Of a DNA stretch of 35,626 nucleotides, positions 13,944-22,346 are shown one piece after another. Position numbers and translations under genes: made by a program. Within the stretch, counting starts at the first letter, position 1; every line of letters begins with the position of its first letter. The stretch comes from an uncultured Clostridia bacterium (lineage in GTDB: Bacteria; Bacillota; Clostridia; Christensenellales; Pumilibacteraceae), in contig CANRNV010000012.1 of NCBI GenBank assembly GCA_947632125.1, forward strand, positions 1-35,626, given 5' to 3'. Under the pieces are notes generated by a model. It was not told the origin of the DNA and searched no databases. It worked only from the letters and a program-made list of their open reading frames with translations.

Positions 13944-16900
13944 ATGTACGACAAAGTTAATCCCAATTTGGATTTTGTGGAAAGAGAAAAGGAAGTCATC
14001 GACTTTTGGCGTAAAAGCGACGTCTTTAACGCGAGCATGAAGCAGACGGAGGGCGGCGAAGAGTTTTCCTTTTACGACGGTCCTCCGACGGCTAACGGAA
14101 AGCCGCACATCGGGCACATTCTCACCCGTGTAATGAAGGACATCGTTCCCCGTTACAAGACCATGAAAGGCTATCACGTGTTGAGAAAAGCGGGTTGGGA
14201 TACTCACGGGCTCCCCGTCGAGCTCGAAGTGGAAAAAAAGCTCGGAATGGACGGCAAACAGGACATCGAAAAGTACGGCATAGAGCCGTTTATTTCGGAG
14301 TGCAAAAAGAGCGTTTGGACGTACAAATCCGAATGGGAGAAGATGAGCGACCGTGTCGGCTATTGGGCGGACATGGAGCATCCGTACATCACCTACGACG
14401 ACAAATATATCGAATCCGTTTGGTGGTCGCTCAAAGAAATTGCAAGTCGCGGGCTTATTTACAAGGGGCACAAGATCGTGCCTTATTGCCCCCGTTGCGG
14501 AACGGCTCTTTCGTCCCACGAGGTGGCTCAGGGCTACAAGGACGTCGAGGAAACCACCGCAATAGCCAAGTTCAAAGTTTTGGGCAGGGAGAACGTATAT
14601 ATCCTCGCCTGGACGACCACGCCCTGGACGCTCCCGTCCAACGTCGCGCTTTGTATGCACCCCGACTACGAGTACAGCGAGATAGAACTCGACGGCGAAA
14701 GATACATTCTCGCCAAGGAACTTATCGCCTCGGTATTCGGCGACGTCGAATACAAGATCGTGGAAACCAAAAAGGGCAAGGACTACGAGGGCACTTGCTA
14801 CGAGCCGCTTTTCGACTACTATAAGGGCAACGAAAAGCGCTGCTATGTGGTGAACGACACCTATGTTACGCTTACCGACGGCACGGGCGTCGTGCATATC
14901 GCACCCGCATTCGGCGAGGACGACGCAAAGGTGGGCAGGCGTTACGGCTTGCCGTTTGTGCAACTCATCGACGACAGGGGCAAGTTCGTGAGCGAAGCCG
15001 GTCCGTATGCCGGAGTATTTTGCAAGGACGCCGACAAGGGCATACTCAAAGAGTTGAAAGAGCGCGGTCTGCTGCTTAAAACGCTTAAAGTCACTCACAG
15101 CTATCCTTTCTGTTGGAGATGCGATACGCCGCTACTCTACTACGCCCGCTCGACCTGGTTCATCAAGATGACCGAGCTCAAAGATGCGCTCCTTAAAAGC
15201 AACGCCTCGGTAAATTGGATACCCGACGCTATCGGCAAGGGCAGAATGGGCAACTTCCTCGAAAACGTCGTCGATTGGGGACTGTCGAGAGATCGCTATT
15301 GGGGCACCCCGCTCCCCATTTGGGTGTGCGAGGACTGCGGCGAGATAAAGGTCATCGGCTCGAAAGAAGAGCTCAAAAAAGAGGGAAATATAAAGGGCGA
15401 CATCGAATTGCACAAGCCGTATGTCGATAAAATCACGTTTAAGTGCAAGTGCGGAGGCACGATGCACCGCACGCCCGAGGTCATCGACTGCTGGTACGAT
15501 TCGGGCTCGATGCCTTTTGCGCAATATCACTATCCGTTCGAGAACAAAGAGGTGTTCGAAAAGACTTTCCCCGCCGACTTTATTTCGGAGGCGGTCGATC
15601 AGACGAGAGGGTGGTTTTACACTCTGCTTGCCATTTCGACACTGCTTTTCGACAAGGCGCCGTTCAAAAACTGCATAGTGCTCGGACACGTCAACGACAA
15701 GAACGGAATAAAGATGAGCAAGCACAAGGGCAACGTCGTCGATCCGTGGTCGGTACTCGACAAGCAGGGCGCAGACGCCGTAAGGTGGTATTTTTACACC
15801 ACGTCGCAGCCGTGGCTTCCGTCGAGGTTCAGCGCGGAAGCGGTCAGCGAAGCGCAACGCAAGTACCTCGGCACGCTTTGGAACACGTACTCTTTTTACG
15901 TAATGTATGCCGAAATAGACAAGTTCGACCCCACGAAGTACGACTTCGACAAGGTGAAGTTCTCGCTTATGGACAGGTGGATCCTTTCGGAACTCAACGT
16001 GCTCATCGGCGAGGTGGACAAGCTGCTTGACGGCTATAAGATCACCGAAAGCGCAAGGCTCATCGCCGACTTCACCGACGAGGTGAGCAATTGGTACGTT
16101 CGTCGCTGTCGAGATAGGTTTTGGGGCAGCGATATGGACGACGACAAGATAGCGGCTTACATGACGCTCAACAAGGTGCTCGTCACGCTTATAAAGCTTA
16201 CCGCACCGTTTACTCCGTTTATGGCGGAGAGCATATATCAAAACATAGTGCGCAACGTGGACAAGAATGCTCCGATCTCGGTACATCTCACCTCTTTCCC
16301 CGTTGCCGACGAAAAGTATATAGACAGCGGGCTCAACGAGGGCATGCAGTACGCCATGAAAGCGGCTGCGCTCGGCAGAGCTGCAAGGAACGCGGGCGGC
16401 GTGAAAAATCGTCAACCGCTGAGCAGAGTTTTGCTTTGCGGAACCAAGGAGATCGGAGGCGGGCTGCTCGAAGTCATACGAGATGAGCTCAACGTAAAGA
16501 GCATAGAGTTTATCGGAGATGCGGGCGAATATGTGACCTATGAAGTCAAGCCGCAGCTTAAAACCTTGGGTCCCAAGTACGGCAAGCTCATCGGCGAAAT
16601 CAAGAAATTCCTTGCCGAGAACGGCGAACATGTCGTTTCCGCAGTCAAAAAGGACGGATTTATCGAAAAGGAACTTGGCGGCACGCTCGTGCATTTGACG
16701 CAAGACGACCTCTTGATAGGCATCATCAACAGGGAGGGCTTCGCTTCGGAGTCGGGCGACGGACTTACCGTCATTTTGGACACAGAGTTAAGTCCCGAAC
16801 TCATCAAGGAGGGGCTTAGCCGCGAGCTTGTCAGCAAATTGCAGACCATGCGTAAGGAAAAGGGCTTTTTCGTTACCGATAGGATAATCGTATACTACCA

Positions 16901-17045
16901 TAGCGATTCGCCCGACATTAGGGAAGTTATGGAAAGCGGTTCGGTGGCAAAAGAGGTGCTTGCCGACAAGGTGGTCTGCCTCGATCAAGGCAAGGAGTGG
17001 AACATCAACGGGCTCAACGTCAAACTCGACGTGGAGAAGATATGA
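13944..17045 (+). CDS. ileS: Isoleucine--tRNA ligase, type 2 (eukaryotic-like)
   Basis: A 1033-aa class I aminoacyl-tRNA synthetase that charges tRNA-Ile. HIGH is at residues 55-58 (KPHIGHIL) and KMSKH at 590-594. The CP1 editing domain includes TTTPWTLPSN and the GTGVVHIAPAFGEDD segment. AGWDTHGLPVELEVEKKLG and VPYCPRCGTALSSHEVAQGYK are characteristic of the type 2 (IleS2/eukaryotic-like) branch; the C-terminal zinc finger of type 1 bacterial enzymes is absent. AAAGGA precedes the ATG. The upstream gap after the SRP RNA is too short for a T-box leader and shows no T-box sequence. Its stop overlaps the next gene (ATGA). Confidence 0.95.
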   Translation: MYDKVNPNLDFVEREKEVIDFWRKSDVFNASMKQTEGGEEFSFYDGPPTANGKPHIGHILTRVMKDIVPRYKTMKGYHVLRKAGWDTHGLPVELEVEKKLGMDGKQDIEKYGIEPFISECKKSVWTYKSEWEKMSDRVGYWADMEHPYITYDDKYIESVWWSLKEIASRGLIYKGHKIVPYCPRCGTALSSHEVAQGYKDVEETTAIAKFKVLGRENVYILAWTTTPWTLPSNVALCMHPDYEYSEIELDGERYILAKELIASVFGDVEYKIVETKKGKDYEGTCYEPLFDYYKGNEKRCYVVNDTYVTLTDGTGVVHIAPAFGEDDAKVGRRYGLPFVQLIDDRGKFVSEAGPYAGVFCKDADKGILKELKERGLLLKTLKVTHSYPFCWRCDTPLLYYARSTWFIKMTELKDALLKSNASVNWIPDAIGKGRMGNFLENVVDWGLSRDRYWGTPLPIWVCEDCGEIKVIGSKEELKKEGNIKGDIELHKPYVDKITFKCKCGGTMHRTPEVIDCWYDSGSMPFAQYHYPFENKEVFEKTFPADFISEAVDQTRGWFYTLLAISTLLFDKAPFKNCIVLGHVNDKNGIKMSKHKGNVVDPWSVLDKQGADAVRWYFYTTSQPWLPSRFSAEAVSEAQRKYLGTLWNTYSFYVMYAEIDKFDPTKYDFDKVKFSLMDRWILSELNVLIGEVDKLLDGYKITESARLIADFTDEVSNWYVRRCRDRFWGSDMDDDKIAAYMTLNKVLVTLIKLTAPFTPFMAESIYQNIVRNVDKNAPISVHLTSFPVADEKYIDSGLNEGMQYAMKAAALGRAARNAGGVKNRQPLSRVLLCGTKEIGGGLLEVIRDELNVKSIEFIGDAGEYVTYEVKPQLKTLGPKYGKLIGEIKKFLAENGEHVVSAVKKDGFIEKELGGTLVHLTQDDLLIGIINREGFASESGDGLTVILDTELSPELIKEGLSRELVSKLQTMRKEKGFFVTDRIIVYYHSDSPDIREVMESGSVAKEVLADKVVCLDQGKEWNINGLNVKLDVEKI

Positions 17046-17884
17046 TAGCTTCGGGTTGGGTCGATTATGAGGTGATCGCCTCCTCGTGCGGCGAAAAGCT
17101 CGAAAGGTGGGGGGACGTCTACCTTATTCGTCCCGACCCGCAAGTGATATGGAAAGGCAAGACGCTTCGCAATCTTGTGCAGGTCAACGCTCACTATCAC
17201 CGCTCCCAAACGGGCGGAGGCAAGTGGGAGTATCTCAAAAAAACTCCCGCCGAGTGGAAGATCGGCTACAAGGACCTTAGGTTTTTGATTAAGCCCATGG
17301 GCTTTAAGCACGTCGGACTGTTCCCCGAGCAGTCGGTGAATTGGGACAGAATGACGGAGCTTATCGGCGGAAAATCGATAAACGTGCTCAACTTATTCGG
17401 CTATACGGGCGGCGCGACCGTCGCTTGCGCTTCGGCGGGTGCGTACGTCACTCACGTCGACGCAGCCAAGGCGATGGTGGACAGGTGCAAGACCAATGCC
17501 GAACTGAGTATGGTCCCCTCGGACAGGATACGCTATATCGTGGACGACTGCACCAAGTTCGTTTCGAGGGAGATCCGTCGCGGCAAAAAGTACGACGCGA
17601 TCATCATGGACCCGCCGTCGTACGGACGGGGACCGGGCGGAGAGATGTGGAAGATCGAGGACGGGCTATACGACCTTATCGATCTCACCGTCAAGGCGCT
17701 TAGCGACGACCCGCTGTTCTACCTTATAAACAGCTATACGACGGGGCTTCAACCGTCGGTGCTCGGCAATATGCTTTCGCTGCTGATGCCGAGCGGAAAT
17801 ATAGAGGCATACGAACTTACTTTGCCCACGCGAGAAAAAATCGTTTTGCCGGCAGGTGCAAGCGGATTTTGGAGGAAGAAATGA
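17042..17884 (+). CDS. Class I SAM-dependent rRNA methyltransferase (RlmI-like)
   Basis: A 280-aa protein whose SAM-binding Rossmann core starts at NVLNLFGYTGGATVACASAGA (about 114-134). The acidic VDAAK motif (139-143) and catalytic DPPSYGRG (190-197) follow. This matches the RlmI/RlmK-type methyltransferase domain that modifies 23S rRNA; the N-terminal PUA domain of RlmI is absent, so the precise target is open. ATG at 17042 overlaps the ileS stop by 4 bp. The 3' end overlaps the pseudouridine synthase start, placing two RNA-modifying enzymes in translational series. Confidence 0.85.
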   Translation: MIASGWVDYEVIASSCGEKLERWGDVYLIRPDPQVIWKGKTLRNLVQVNAHYHRSQTGGGKWEYLKKTPAEWKIGYKDLRFLIKPMGFKHVGLFPEQSVNWDRMTELIGGKSINVLNLFGYTGGATVACASAGAYVTHVDAAKAMVDRCKTNAELSMVPSDRIRYIVDDCTKFVSREIRRGKKYDAIIMDPPSYGRGPGGEMWKIEDGLYDLIDLTVKALSDDPLFYLINSYTTGLQPSVLGNMLSLLMPSGNIEAYELTLPTREKIVLPAGASGFWRKK

Positions 17885-18582
17885 AAGACTTGGTCGTTTT
17901 GTACGAGGACAATCAAATAATCGTTGTGGTCAAGCCGCAAGGCGTACCCACTCAGGGCGACAAGTCGGAAGATCCCGACCTGCTTTCAATGGTCAAGGAG
18001 TACGTAAGAGTAAAGTACAACAAGGTCGGCGAGGCGTTCGTGGGGCTTGTCCATCGGCTCGATCGTCCTACGGGCGGAGTTATGGTCTTTGCCCGTACCA
18101 GCAAGGCGGCTTCGCGGCTGTGCGAGCAAATGCAGTCGGGTGAGCTCGAAAAGAAGTACCTTGCCGTTACCGTCGGCAAGATGCGTTACAGGCGCGGCAG
18201 GCTGGAAAACTACCTCGTAAAGGACGAGGCAAACAACATGGTGAGGATCGCTCCCGCCATGATCGAGGGGGCGAAAAAGGCAATTCTCGACTATGCGGTG
18301 CTCGAAACGAGGGACGAACTGTCGCTCGTCGACATAAAGCTGCTTACGGGCAAAGGGCATCAAGCGCGAGTGCAACTTATGGGTCAGGGCTGCCCGATCT
18401 ACGGCGACGCCAAGTACGGAACGGCGATAAAAGGTCAATCGCTTGCGCTGTGGGCGTACAGCCTGAGGTTTTTGCACCCCATAACAAAGCGTATCATGGT
18501 GTTTAAGGTGTTCCCGCCCGAAACGCTTCCCTGGAAATACTTTGACGTCGAAAAATACATTAACGTTGTAAAACCCCAATGA
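17881..18582 (+). CDS. RluA-family pseudouridine synthase
   Basis: A 233-aa RNA pseudouridine synthase. The active-site motif is VHRLDRPTGGVMVFAR (about residues 57-72), with catalytic Asp61. KPQGVPTQ (18-25) and LLTGKGHQARVQL, family motif III, are also present. There is no S4 domain, so it belongs to the shorter RluA/RluC/RluD-like group. ATG at 17881 is chosen: GGAGG lies 6 nt upstream and the ATG overlaps the methyltransferase stop. A TTG at 17869 would extend it by only four residues. The RNA target cannot be decided from sequence. Confidence 0.9.
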   Translation: MKDLVVLYEDNQIIVVVKPQGVPTQGDKSEDPDLLSMVKEYVRVKYNKVGEAFVGLVHRLDRPTGGVMVFARTSKAASRLCEQMQSGELEKKYLAVTVGKMRYRRGRLENYLVKDEANNMVRIAPAMIEGAKKAILDYAVLETRDELSLVDIKLLTGKGHQARVQLMGQGCPIYGDAKYGTAIKGQSLALWAYSLRFLHPITKRIMVFKVFPPETLPWKYFDVEKYINVVKPQ

Positions 18583-18592
18583 GGAGGATAAT

Positions 18593-19897
18593 ATGAATAC
18601 AAGTTTGAATATCGAAAAGCTTATAGCTTACGCCAAGATCCATCTCTTGCTTGACGAAGCGGACGAAATTTACGTTCGCAACGCCCTCGTGCAGGAGTTG
18701 AAAGTGACCGGTCACGAGATCTATGAGGTGAACGAGGACGAGCTCGAAACACTCGGTTCGCCGTATTCCATAATAGATCCGCTCCTGTCCTACGCGGTGG
18801 AAAAGGGCATTTGTGCCGAAAACGAAAAGCCGCTCCTTGCCGCAAAGCTGATGGATATCGTTTCGCTTCGCCCGGGCGAGATCGAGGACACCTTCGAGTC
18901 GCTCGAAAAAAATCCCGCCAAGGCGTTTGAATGGGCGTTCGATTACGCTCAAAAGAACGGCTCGACAAGGACCGATTTTACCAAGTGGGACAACAAAGGC
19001 GTCAACCTCGAAGTCGTATTCGACGAGGCAGAGAGCGGCGATAAATGTACCCTGTGTGTGGAAAACGAGGGGCTCGGCGAGCACCGCAACGAGCGATACA
19101 TTATGCTGAATGCGCTCGGCGATTGGTACTATAAGGCGGCTCGCCACGCATATTTCAAGGGAATGGCGCATATCGTTTCCTCGGAGCACGGCGCGGGTGC
19201 GATCGACGAAAGCACGTTGAATACGATGTTCGACTTTATAGAATTTGCCCCCACCATGTTCATTTTGACGGGCGACGATATGTTAAGTAAACACGCTCAC
19301 TTCGTTTGCGGCAACTCGCTTTTACCCATTCACAAGGCGGGCGACAAGCTTAAACATAAGAATAAGGAATATCCGTACATCAATATCACCGAAACCGATT
19401 GGCTCACTTCCGCCGTCAAACTCGGATGCACCAACAGGGGAAAGCTTATCGAATTTACCATGAAGCTCGTCGGCTCGTTCAAAAAGGAGTTCGGTGACGG
19501 AAAGATGCTTGTAAGCGTGCGAAAGGTCGAAAGCAAGTTTATCGTGGACCTCGCGTTTACCGTCGGCGAGCCCAAAAGGGAACATTCGATGCTTGCAAAG
19601 GTCGACACCCTCGCGCTTGCGGGCTTGTTCCGTATCGGCGGCTTCGTCGATGCCAAGCTGAAAGAGATCGAAAAGTATCTTACCAAAGAGGTGCGCTTTA
19701 CCCCCATGTGTCTTAAAGACGGAATGGAAGCGTTCGCCGAAATGATAGATACGCTTTTGAAAGAGGCGGGCGGCAATAAGCTCGGCGCGGTCGAAGCTGC
19801 GCTCGATGTAAAGGAAGAGTGCAAAAAGAACCTCGCCGCACAGCTATCCGACATCGCCGCTTATTCGGATATCAAAAATTTTACGGAGAACCTGTAA
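18593..19897 (+). CDS. Divergent GalT-like (type 2) nucleotidyltransferase homologue
   Basis: A 434-aa protein related to the Firmicutes type 2 UDP-glucose--hexose-1-phosphate uridylyltransferase. The N-terminal region (YVRNALVQEL, SLRPGEIEDTF) and CTLCVENEG (152-160) follow that family. The active-site stretch reads SKHAHFVCG (232-240) where family members have SHDHFQGG: both His remain but the Gln is Val. The chain is shorter than the usual ~500 aa and a few residues are missing before the active site. No galK or galE lies nearby. It may have changed activity or substrate. GAGGAGG precedes the ATG; the gap from the pseudouridine synthase gene is 10 bp. Confidence 0.75.
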   Translation: MNTSLNIEKLIAYAKIHLLLDEADEIYVRNALVQELKVTGHEIYEVNEDELETLGSPYSIIDPLLSYAVEKGICAENEKPLLAAKLMDIVSLRPGEIEDTFESLEKNPAKAFEWAFDYAQKNGSTRTDFTKWDNKGVNLEVVFDEAESGDKCTLCVENEGLGEHRNERYIMLNALGDWYYKAARHAYFKGMAHIVSSEHGAGAIDESTLNTMFDFIEFAPTMFILTGDDMLSKHAHFVCGNSLLPIHKAGDKLKHKNKEYPYINITETDWLTSAVKLGCTNRGKLIEFTMKLVGSFKKEFGDGKMLVSVRKVESKFIVDLAFTVGEPKREHSMLAKVDTLALAGLFRIGGFVDAKLKEIEKYLTKEVRFTPMCLKDGMEAFAEMIDTLLKEAGGNKLGAVEAALDVKEECKKNLAAQLSDIAAYSDIKNFTENL

Positions 19898-19915
19898 CGG
19901 TTCGAGGAGGATCAT

Positions 19916-20242
19916 ATGGAATATTGTAGTCAATGCGGAAGCGAACTCGGCAAAAAGGACAGGGTTTGCAAAAATTGCAATACGCCCGTGCCCGGCAGAG
20001 AAAGAGCCGATAAACTCGGCAACTGCGCCCTTATTTTCGCATTTTTCATTCCCCTTATCGGCTTGATACTCGGAATTTTGGCGGTCGTGTTCGGTCGGAA
20101 AAGAGGGGACGGAATGTTGTTCGTCGACGGCATAAAAGCCATCGTGATAAGCGTCGTTGTCACCGTAGTAAAGATCTTGTTTGTCTATCTTTTGCAGATG
20201 CTCGGAGTTGCCATTCCGTTCATCGTTATGACTTTGGCATAA
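19916..20242 (+). CDS. Zinc-ribbon membrane protein
   Basis: A 108-aa protein with an N-terminal zinc ribbon: C4 and C7 (YCSQCGSEL), then C18 and C21 (VCKNCNTPV). Two membrane helices follow (about 38-60 and 75-105). This layout occurs widely in Firmicutes without known function. GAGGAGG precedes the ATG, and it follows galT-like by 18 bp in the same transcript. The zinc ribbon would face the cytoplasm in a simple topology. Confidence 0.75.
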   Translation: MEYCSQCGSELGKKDRVCKNCNTPVPGRERADKLGNCALIFAFFIPLIGLILGILAVVFGRKRGDGMLFVDGIKAIVISVVVTVVKILFVYLLQMLGVAIPFIVMTLA

Positions 20243-20248
20243 AACATT

Positions 20249-20635
20249 ATGTATTGTAAAAATTGCGGTAAGGAAATCGACGACAAAGCCTACGTCTGCG
20301 TCCATTGCGGCGCGAGAACCGACAATCCCGCCGTCATACCAAAGGGCAAATTTTGCTCCAATTGCGGCTTGGAACTCGATAAATACGCAAGCGAATGTCC
20401 TCGTTGCGGAGTTAAAGTCGGCGATCGGAAACGCCCGATGTTCGGCATGATCGCAATCATAAGCTTTGTGCTTAGTTTTATCAATTTCGTCTTTGTCGGC
20501 GCGGTGGTCGCGGCTTACGGCATTATGAAAGCAAACGCTTTCGGTGACAAAAAAGGCTTAAAGTACAATATCGCCGCACTTATTTATTCGATAATAGTAA
20601 GCATAATTACTTTATCCGTCAATTTGATCTTATAA
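20249..20635 (+). CDS. Double zinc-ribbon membrane protein
   Basis: A 128-aa protein with two zinc ribbons: YCKNCGKEI...VCVHCGART (residues 2-23) and FCSNCGLEL...ECPRCGVKV (35-57). Two membrane segments follow (about 64-90 and 107-128). It starts 6 bp after the previous stop with no visible Shine-Dalgarno sequence, so translation is probably coupled to its neighbour. It looks like an elaborated paralogue of that neighbour. A terminator follows. The function is unknown. Confidence 0.75.
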   Translation: MYCKNCGKEIDDKAYVCVHCGARTDNPAVIPKGKFCSNCGLELDKYASECPRCGVKVGDRKRPMFGMIAIISFVLSFINFVFVGAVVAAYGIMKANAFGDKKGLKYNIAALIYSIIVSIITLSVNLIL

Positions 20636-20651
20636 ATTCGTTTTTAATAAA

Positions 20652-20680
20652 AAAAGTCTGCTTTTCATAGCGGACTTTTT
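20652..20680 (+). terminator. Terminator of the ileS-galT-zinc ribbon operon
   Basis: AAAGTCTGCT and AGCGGACTTT pair (20653-20678, one G-U) around TTTCAT. T-runs follow on the plus strand and A-runs precede it. It lies 17 bp after the second zinc-ribbon gene. Confidence 0.8.
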
Positions 20681-20740
20681 ATTATGCGGCTAATCTAAGA
20701 CATAGGCAAAATTTTCAAGCCGAAATTTTTTATAAAACAT

Positions 20741-20769
20741 TTGACAATAAATGTTGATAAATGTATAAT
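20741..20769 (+). promoter_or_regulatory. Perfect-consensus promoter of the AbiE cassette
   Basis: TTGACA (20741-20746), exactly 17 bp, TATAAT (20764-20769). It is the only fully consensus sigma-A promoter seen in the window. It overlaps an in-frame ATG at 20761, which therefore cannot be the real start of the downstream gene. Confidence 0.88.
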
Positions 20770-20814
20770 ATCATTAAGCGGTGGTATATAATATTGGGAG
20801 GGAGAGAAAAGGTA

Positions 20815-21441
20815 ATGGAATTAGCCGACAGATTGCAAAGTCGATATGATTTTAACACGCCCATATTTGTCGATGAAATTTTCGAAGTTATGGGCGGATA
20901 TTCCCGTCCGAGGATCTATCAACTTATTGCCGAGGCGGTGGAGCAAAAGCGGCTGCTTAGATTTGACAACGGCGTGTATTATTTGCCCACCAAAACGGTC
21001 TTGGGATATTCGAAATTAAATCCGCAAAAGGTAGTCGAAAAGAAGTACATCGCTTATCGCGACCGAGTGTACGGAATTTACGGCGGAGTGTGGCTGTTGA
21101 ATGCAATGGGATTTTCGGATCAAGTTCCGGTAGCGGTGGAAGTGCTTACCAATAACGAAACGATGAGATATCGGGAAGTTACGGTGGGGCACCTAAAAGT
21201 AATTTTAAGAAGAGCAAGGATACCGATAAACGCCGCCAACGTGGGGATCTTTACGCTGTGGGAACTGTTTAATTTGCTCGCTCCCATAGTTATGAATAAT
21301 GCTATGGATTACAGCAAAGTAATAGCGTTTATTCTCGAACGACATATAACGGCACAAGAAATATTGAGTTATACGAATTTTTTCCCTGCAAGGGCAGCGA
21401 AAAATCTTATCAACAGCGGGGTGCTGAATGCAATTATATAA
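20815..21441 (+). CDS. AbiEi-type antitoxin (type IV toxin-antitoxin)
   Basis: A 208-aa protein matching AbiEi-family antitoxins: an N-terminal winged helix (about residues 1-65: ELADRL..FVDEIFEVMGGYSRPRIYQLIAEAVEQKRLLRFDNGVYYLP) and a C-terminal domain. In known systems AbiEi represses its own promoter and counters AbiEii without binding it directly. The start is ATG at 20815, preceded by AAAAGG and a further GGAGG; an in-frame ATG at 20761 lies in the promoter. The codon use is AT-richer than that of neighbouring operons. It overlaps the toxin gene by 14 bp. Confidence 0.82.
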   Translation: MELADRLQSRYDFNTPIFVDEIFEVMGGYSRPRIYQLIAEAVEQKRLLRFDNGVYYLPTKTVLGYSKLNPQKVVEKKYIAYRDRVYGIYGGVWLLNAMGFSDQVPVAVEVLTNNETMRYREVTVGHLKVILRRARIPINAANVGIFTLWELFNLLAPIVMNNAMDYSKVIAFILERHITAQEILSYTNFFPARAAKNLINSGVLNAII

Positions 21442-22327
21442 AAATATCGAACTGTTCGAACAGCTTATGGTCGCTACGGGCGAGTTGAAGCAAATTCACC
21501 CCGCTTTGGTGGAAAAGGACTACTATGTTACCGAAATACTGCGCTACCTTTCCAATGCGATCCCGAGTATGATTTTCAAGGGCGGCACATCGCTTTCCAA
21601 ATGCTATGGACTTACAGAACGTTTTTCGGAGGATATCGATATAACGCTGTCCTCAGAACCCACAAACGGCGTGAAGCAAAATTTAAAAAAGACAATAGAA
21701 AATATGAGTTCGGATTTGAACTTGCCGATAGTAAACGGAGATAAGATACAAAGCCGAAATCAGTTCAACCGCTATGAGATAGACTACGCGCCCGTTTTTT
21801 CCATGTCCGGGATAAAGGAATATATCTATATCGAAACCGTTATGATGGTCAAAGCGTTCCCGTGCGTAAAACTTAAAGCGGCAAGCCTTATTTATGAATA
21901 TCTTATGGATTGCGGCAGGGAAGATATTATTCGGGATTATGGCTTGGAGCCGTTTGAACTGAGCGTGCAGTCTTTGGAGAGAACGTTAATAGACAAGGTC
22001 TTTGCGATATGCGATTATTATATCGACGGGCGGATTTTCGAACATTCGCGCCATATTTACGACTTGTATAAGATTTTGCCGCACATTGAATTGAACGATG
22101 AATTGAGGTCGCTTGCAATCGAAGTGCGCAAAGCGAGAAAAGGTAAGGCGTTTTGTTATTCAGCCGAGGACGGCGTAGATATAAATGAAATGCTTAAAAA
22201 AATCATAGCGGAAAGAACTTATAAAGGCGATTACGAGGATAATACTGCAAAGCTTATTTACGATGACGTAACTTACGATAAGGCAATAGCTGCGGTTGCC
22301 GAAATTGTCGATGCAAAGCTGTTTTAG
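21428..22327 (+). CDS. AbiEii/AbiGii-family nucleotidyltransferase toxin
   Basis: A 299-aa toxin of the nucleotidyltransferase fold. FKGGTSLSK (50-58) and FSEDIDI (66-72) are the diagnostic GG-S and D-x-D motifs. Characterised AbiEii proteins (MenT group) transfer nucleotides to tRNA 3' ends and stop growth, giving phage resistance by abortive infection. The catalytic motifs are intact, so it is probably active. It overlaps the antitoxin gene by 14 bp with only a weak ribosome site (GCGGGG). The gene has lower GC than the ileS region, consistent with horizontal gain. Confidence 0.9.
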   Translation: MQLYKNIELFEQLMVATGELKQIHPALVEKDYYVTEILRYLSNAIPSMIFKGGTSLSKCYGLTERFSEDIDITLSSEPTNGVKQNLKKTIENMSSDLNLPIVNGDKIQSRNQFNRYEIDYAPVFSMSGIKEYIYIETVMMVKAFPCVKLKAASLIYEYLMDCGREDIIRDYGLEPFELSVQSLERTLIDKVFAICDYYIDGRIFEHSRHIYDLYKILPHIELNDELRSLAIEVRKARKGKAFCYSAEDGVDINEMLKKIIAERTYKGDYEDNTAKLIYDDVTYDKAIAAVAEIVDAKLF

Positions 22328-22346
22328 CCGATAAGCTTTACTCTTT

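Noticed and set aside
15132..16703. 523-aa minus-strand frame
   Set aside because: Lies wholly within ileS, whose frame has clear synthetase motifs.
20761..20814. Earlier ATG for the AbiEi gene
   Set aside because: It overlaps the -10 region of a consensus promoter, so it would not be transcribed.
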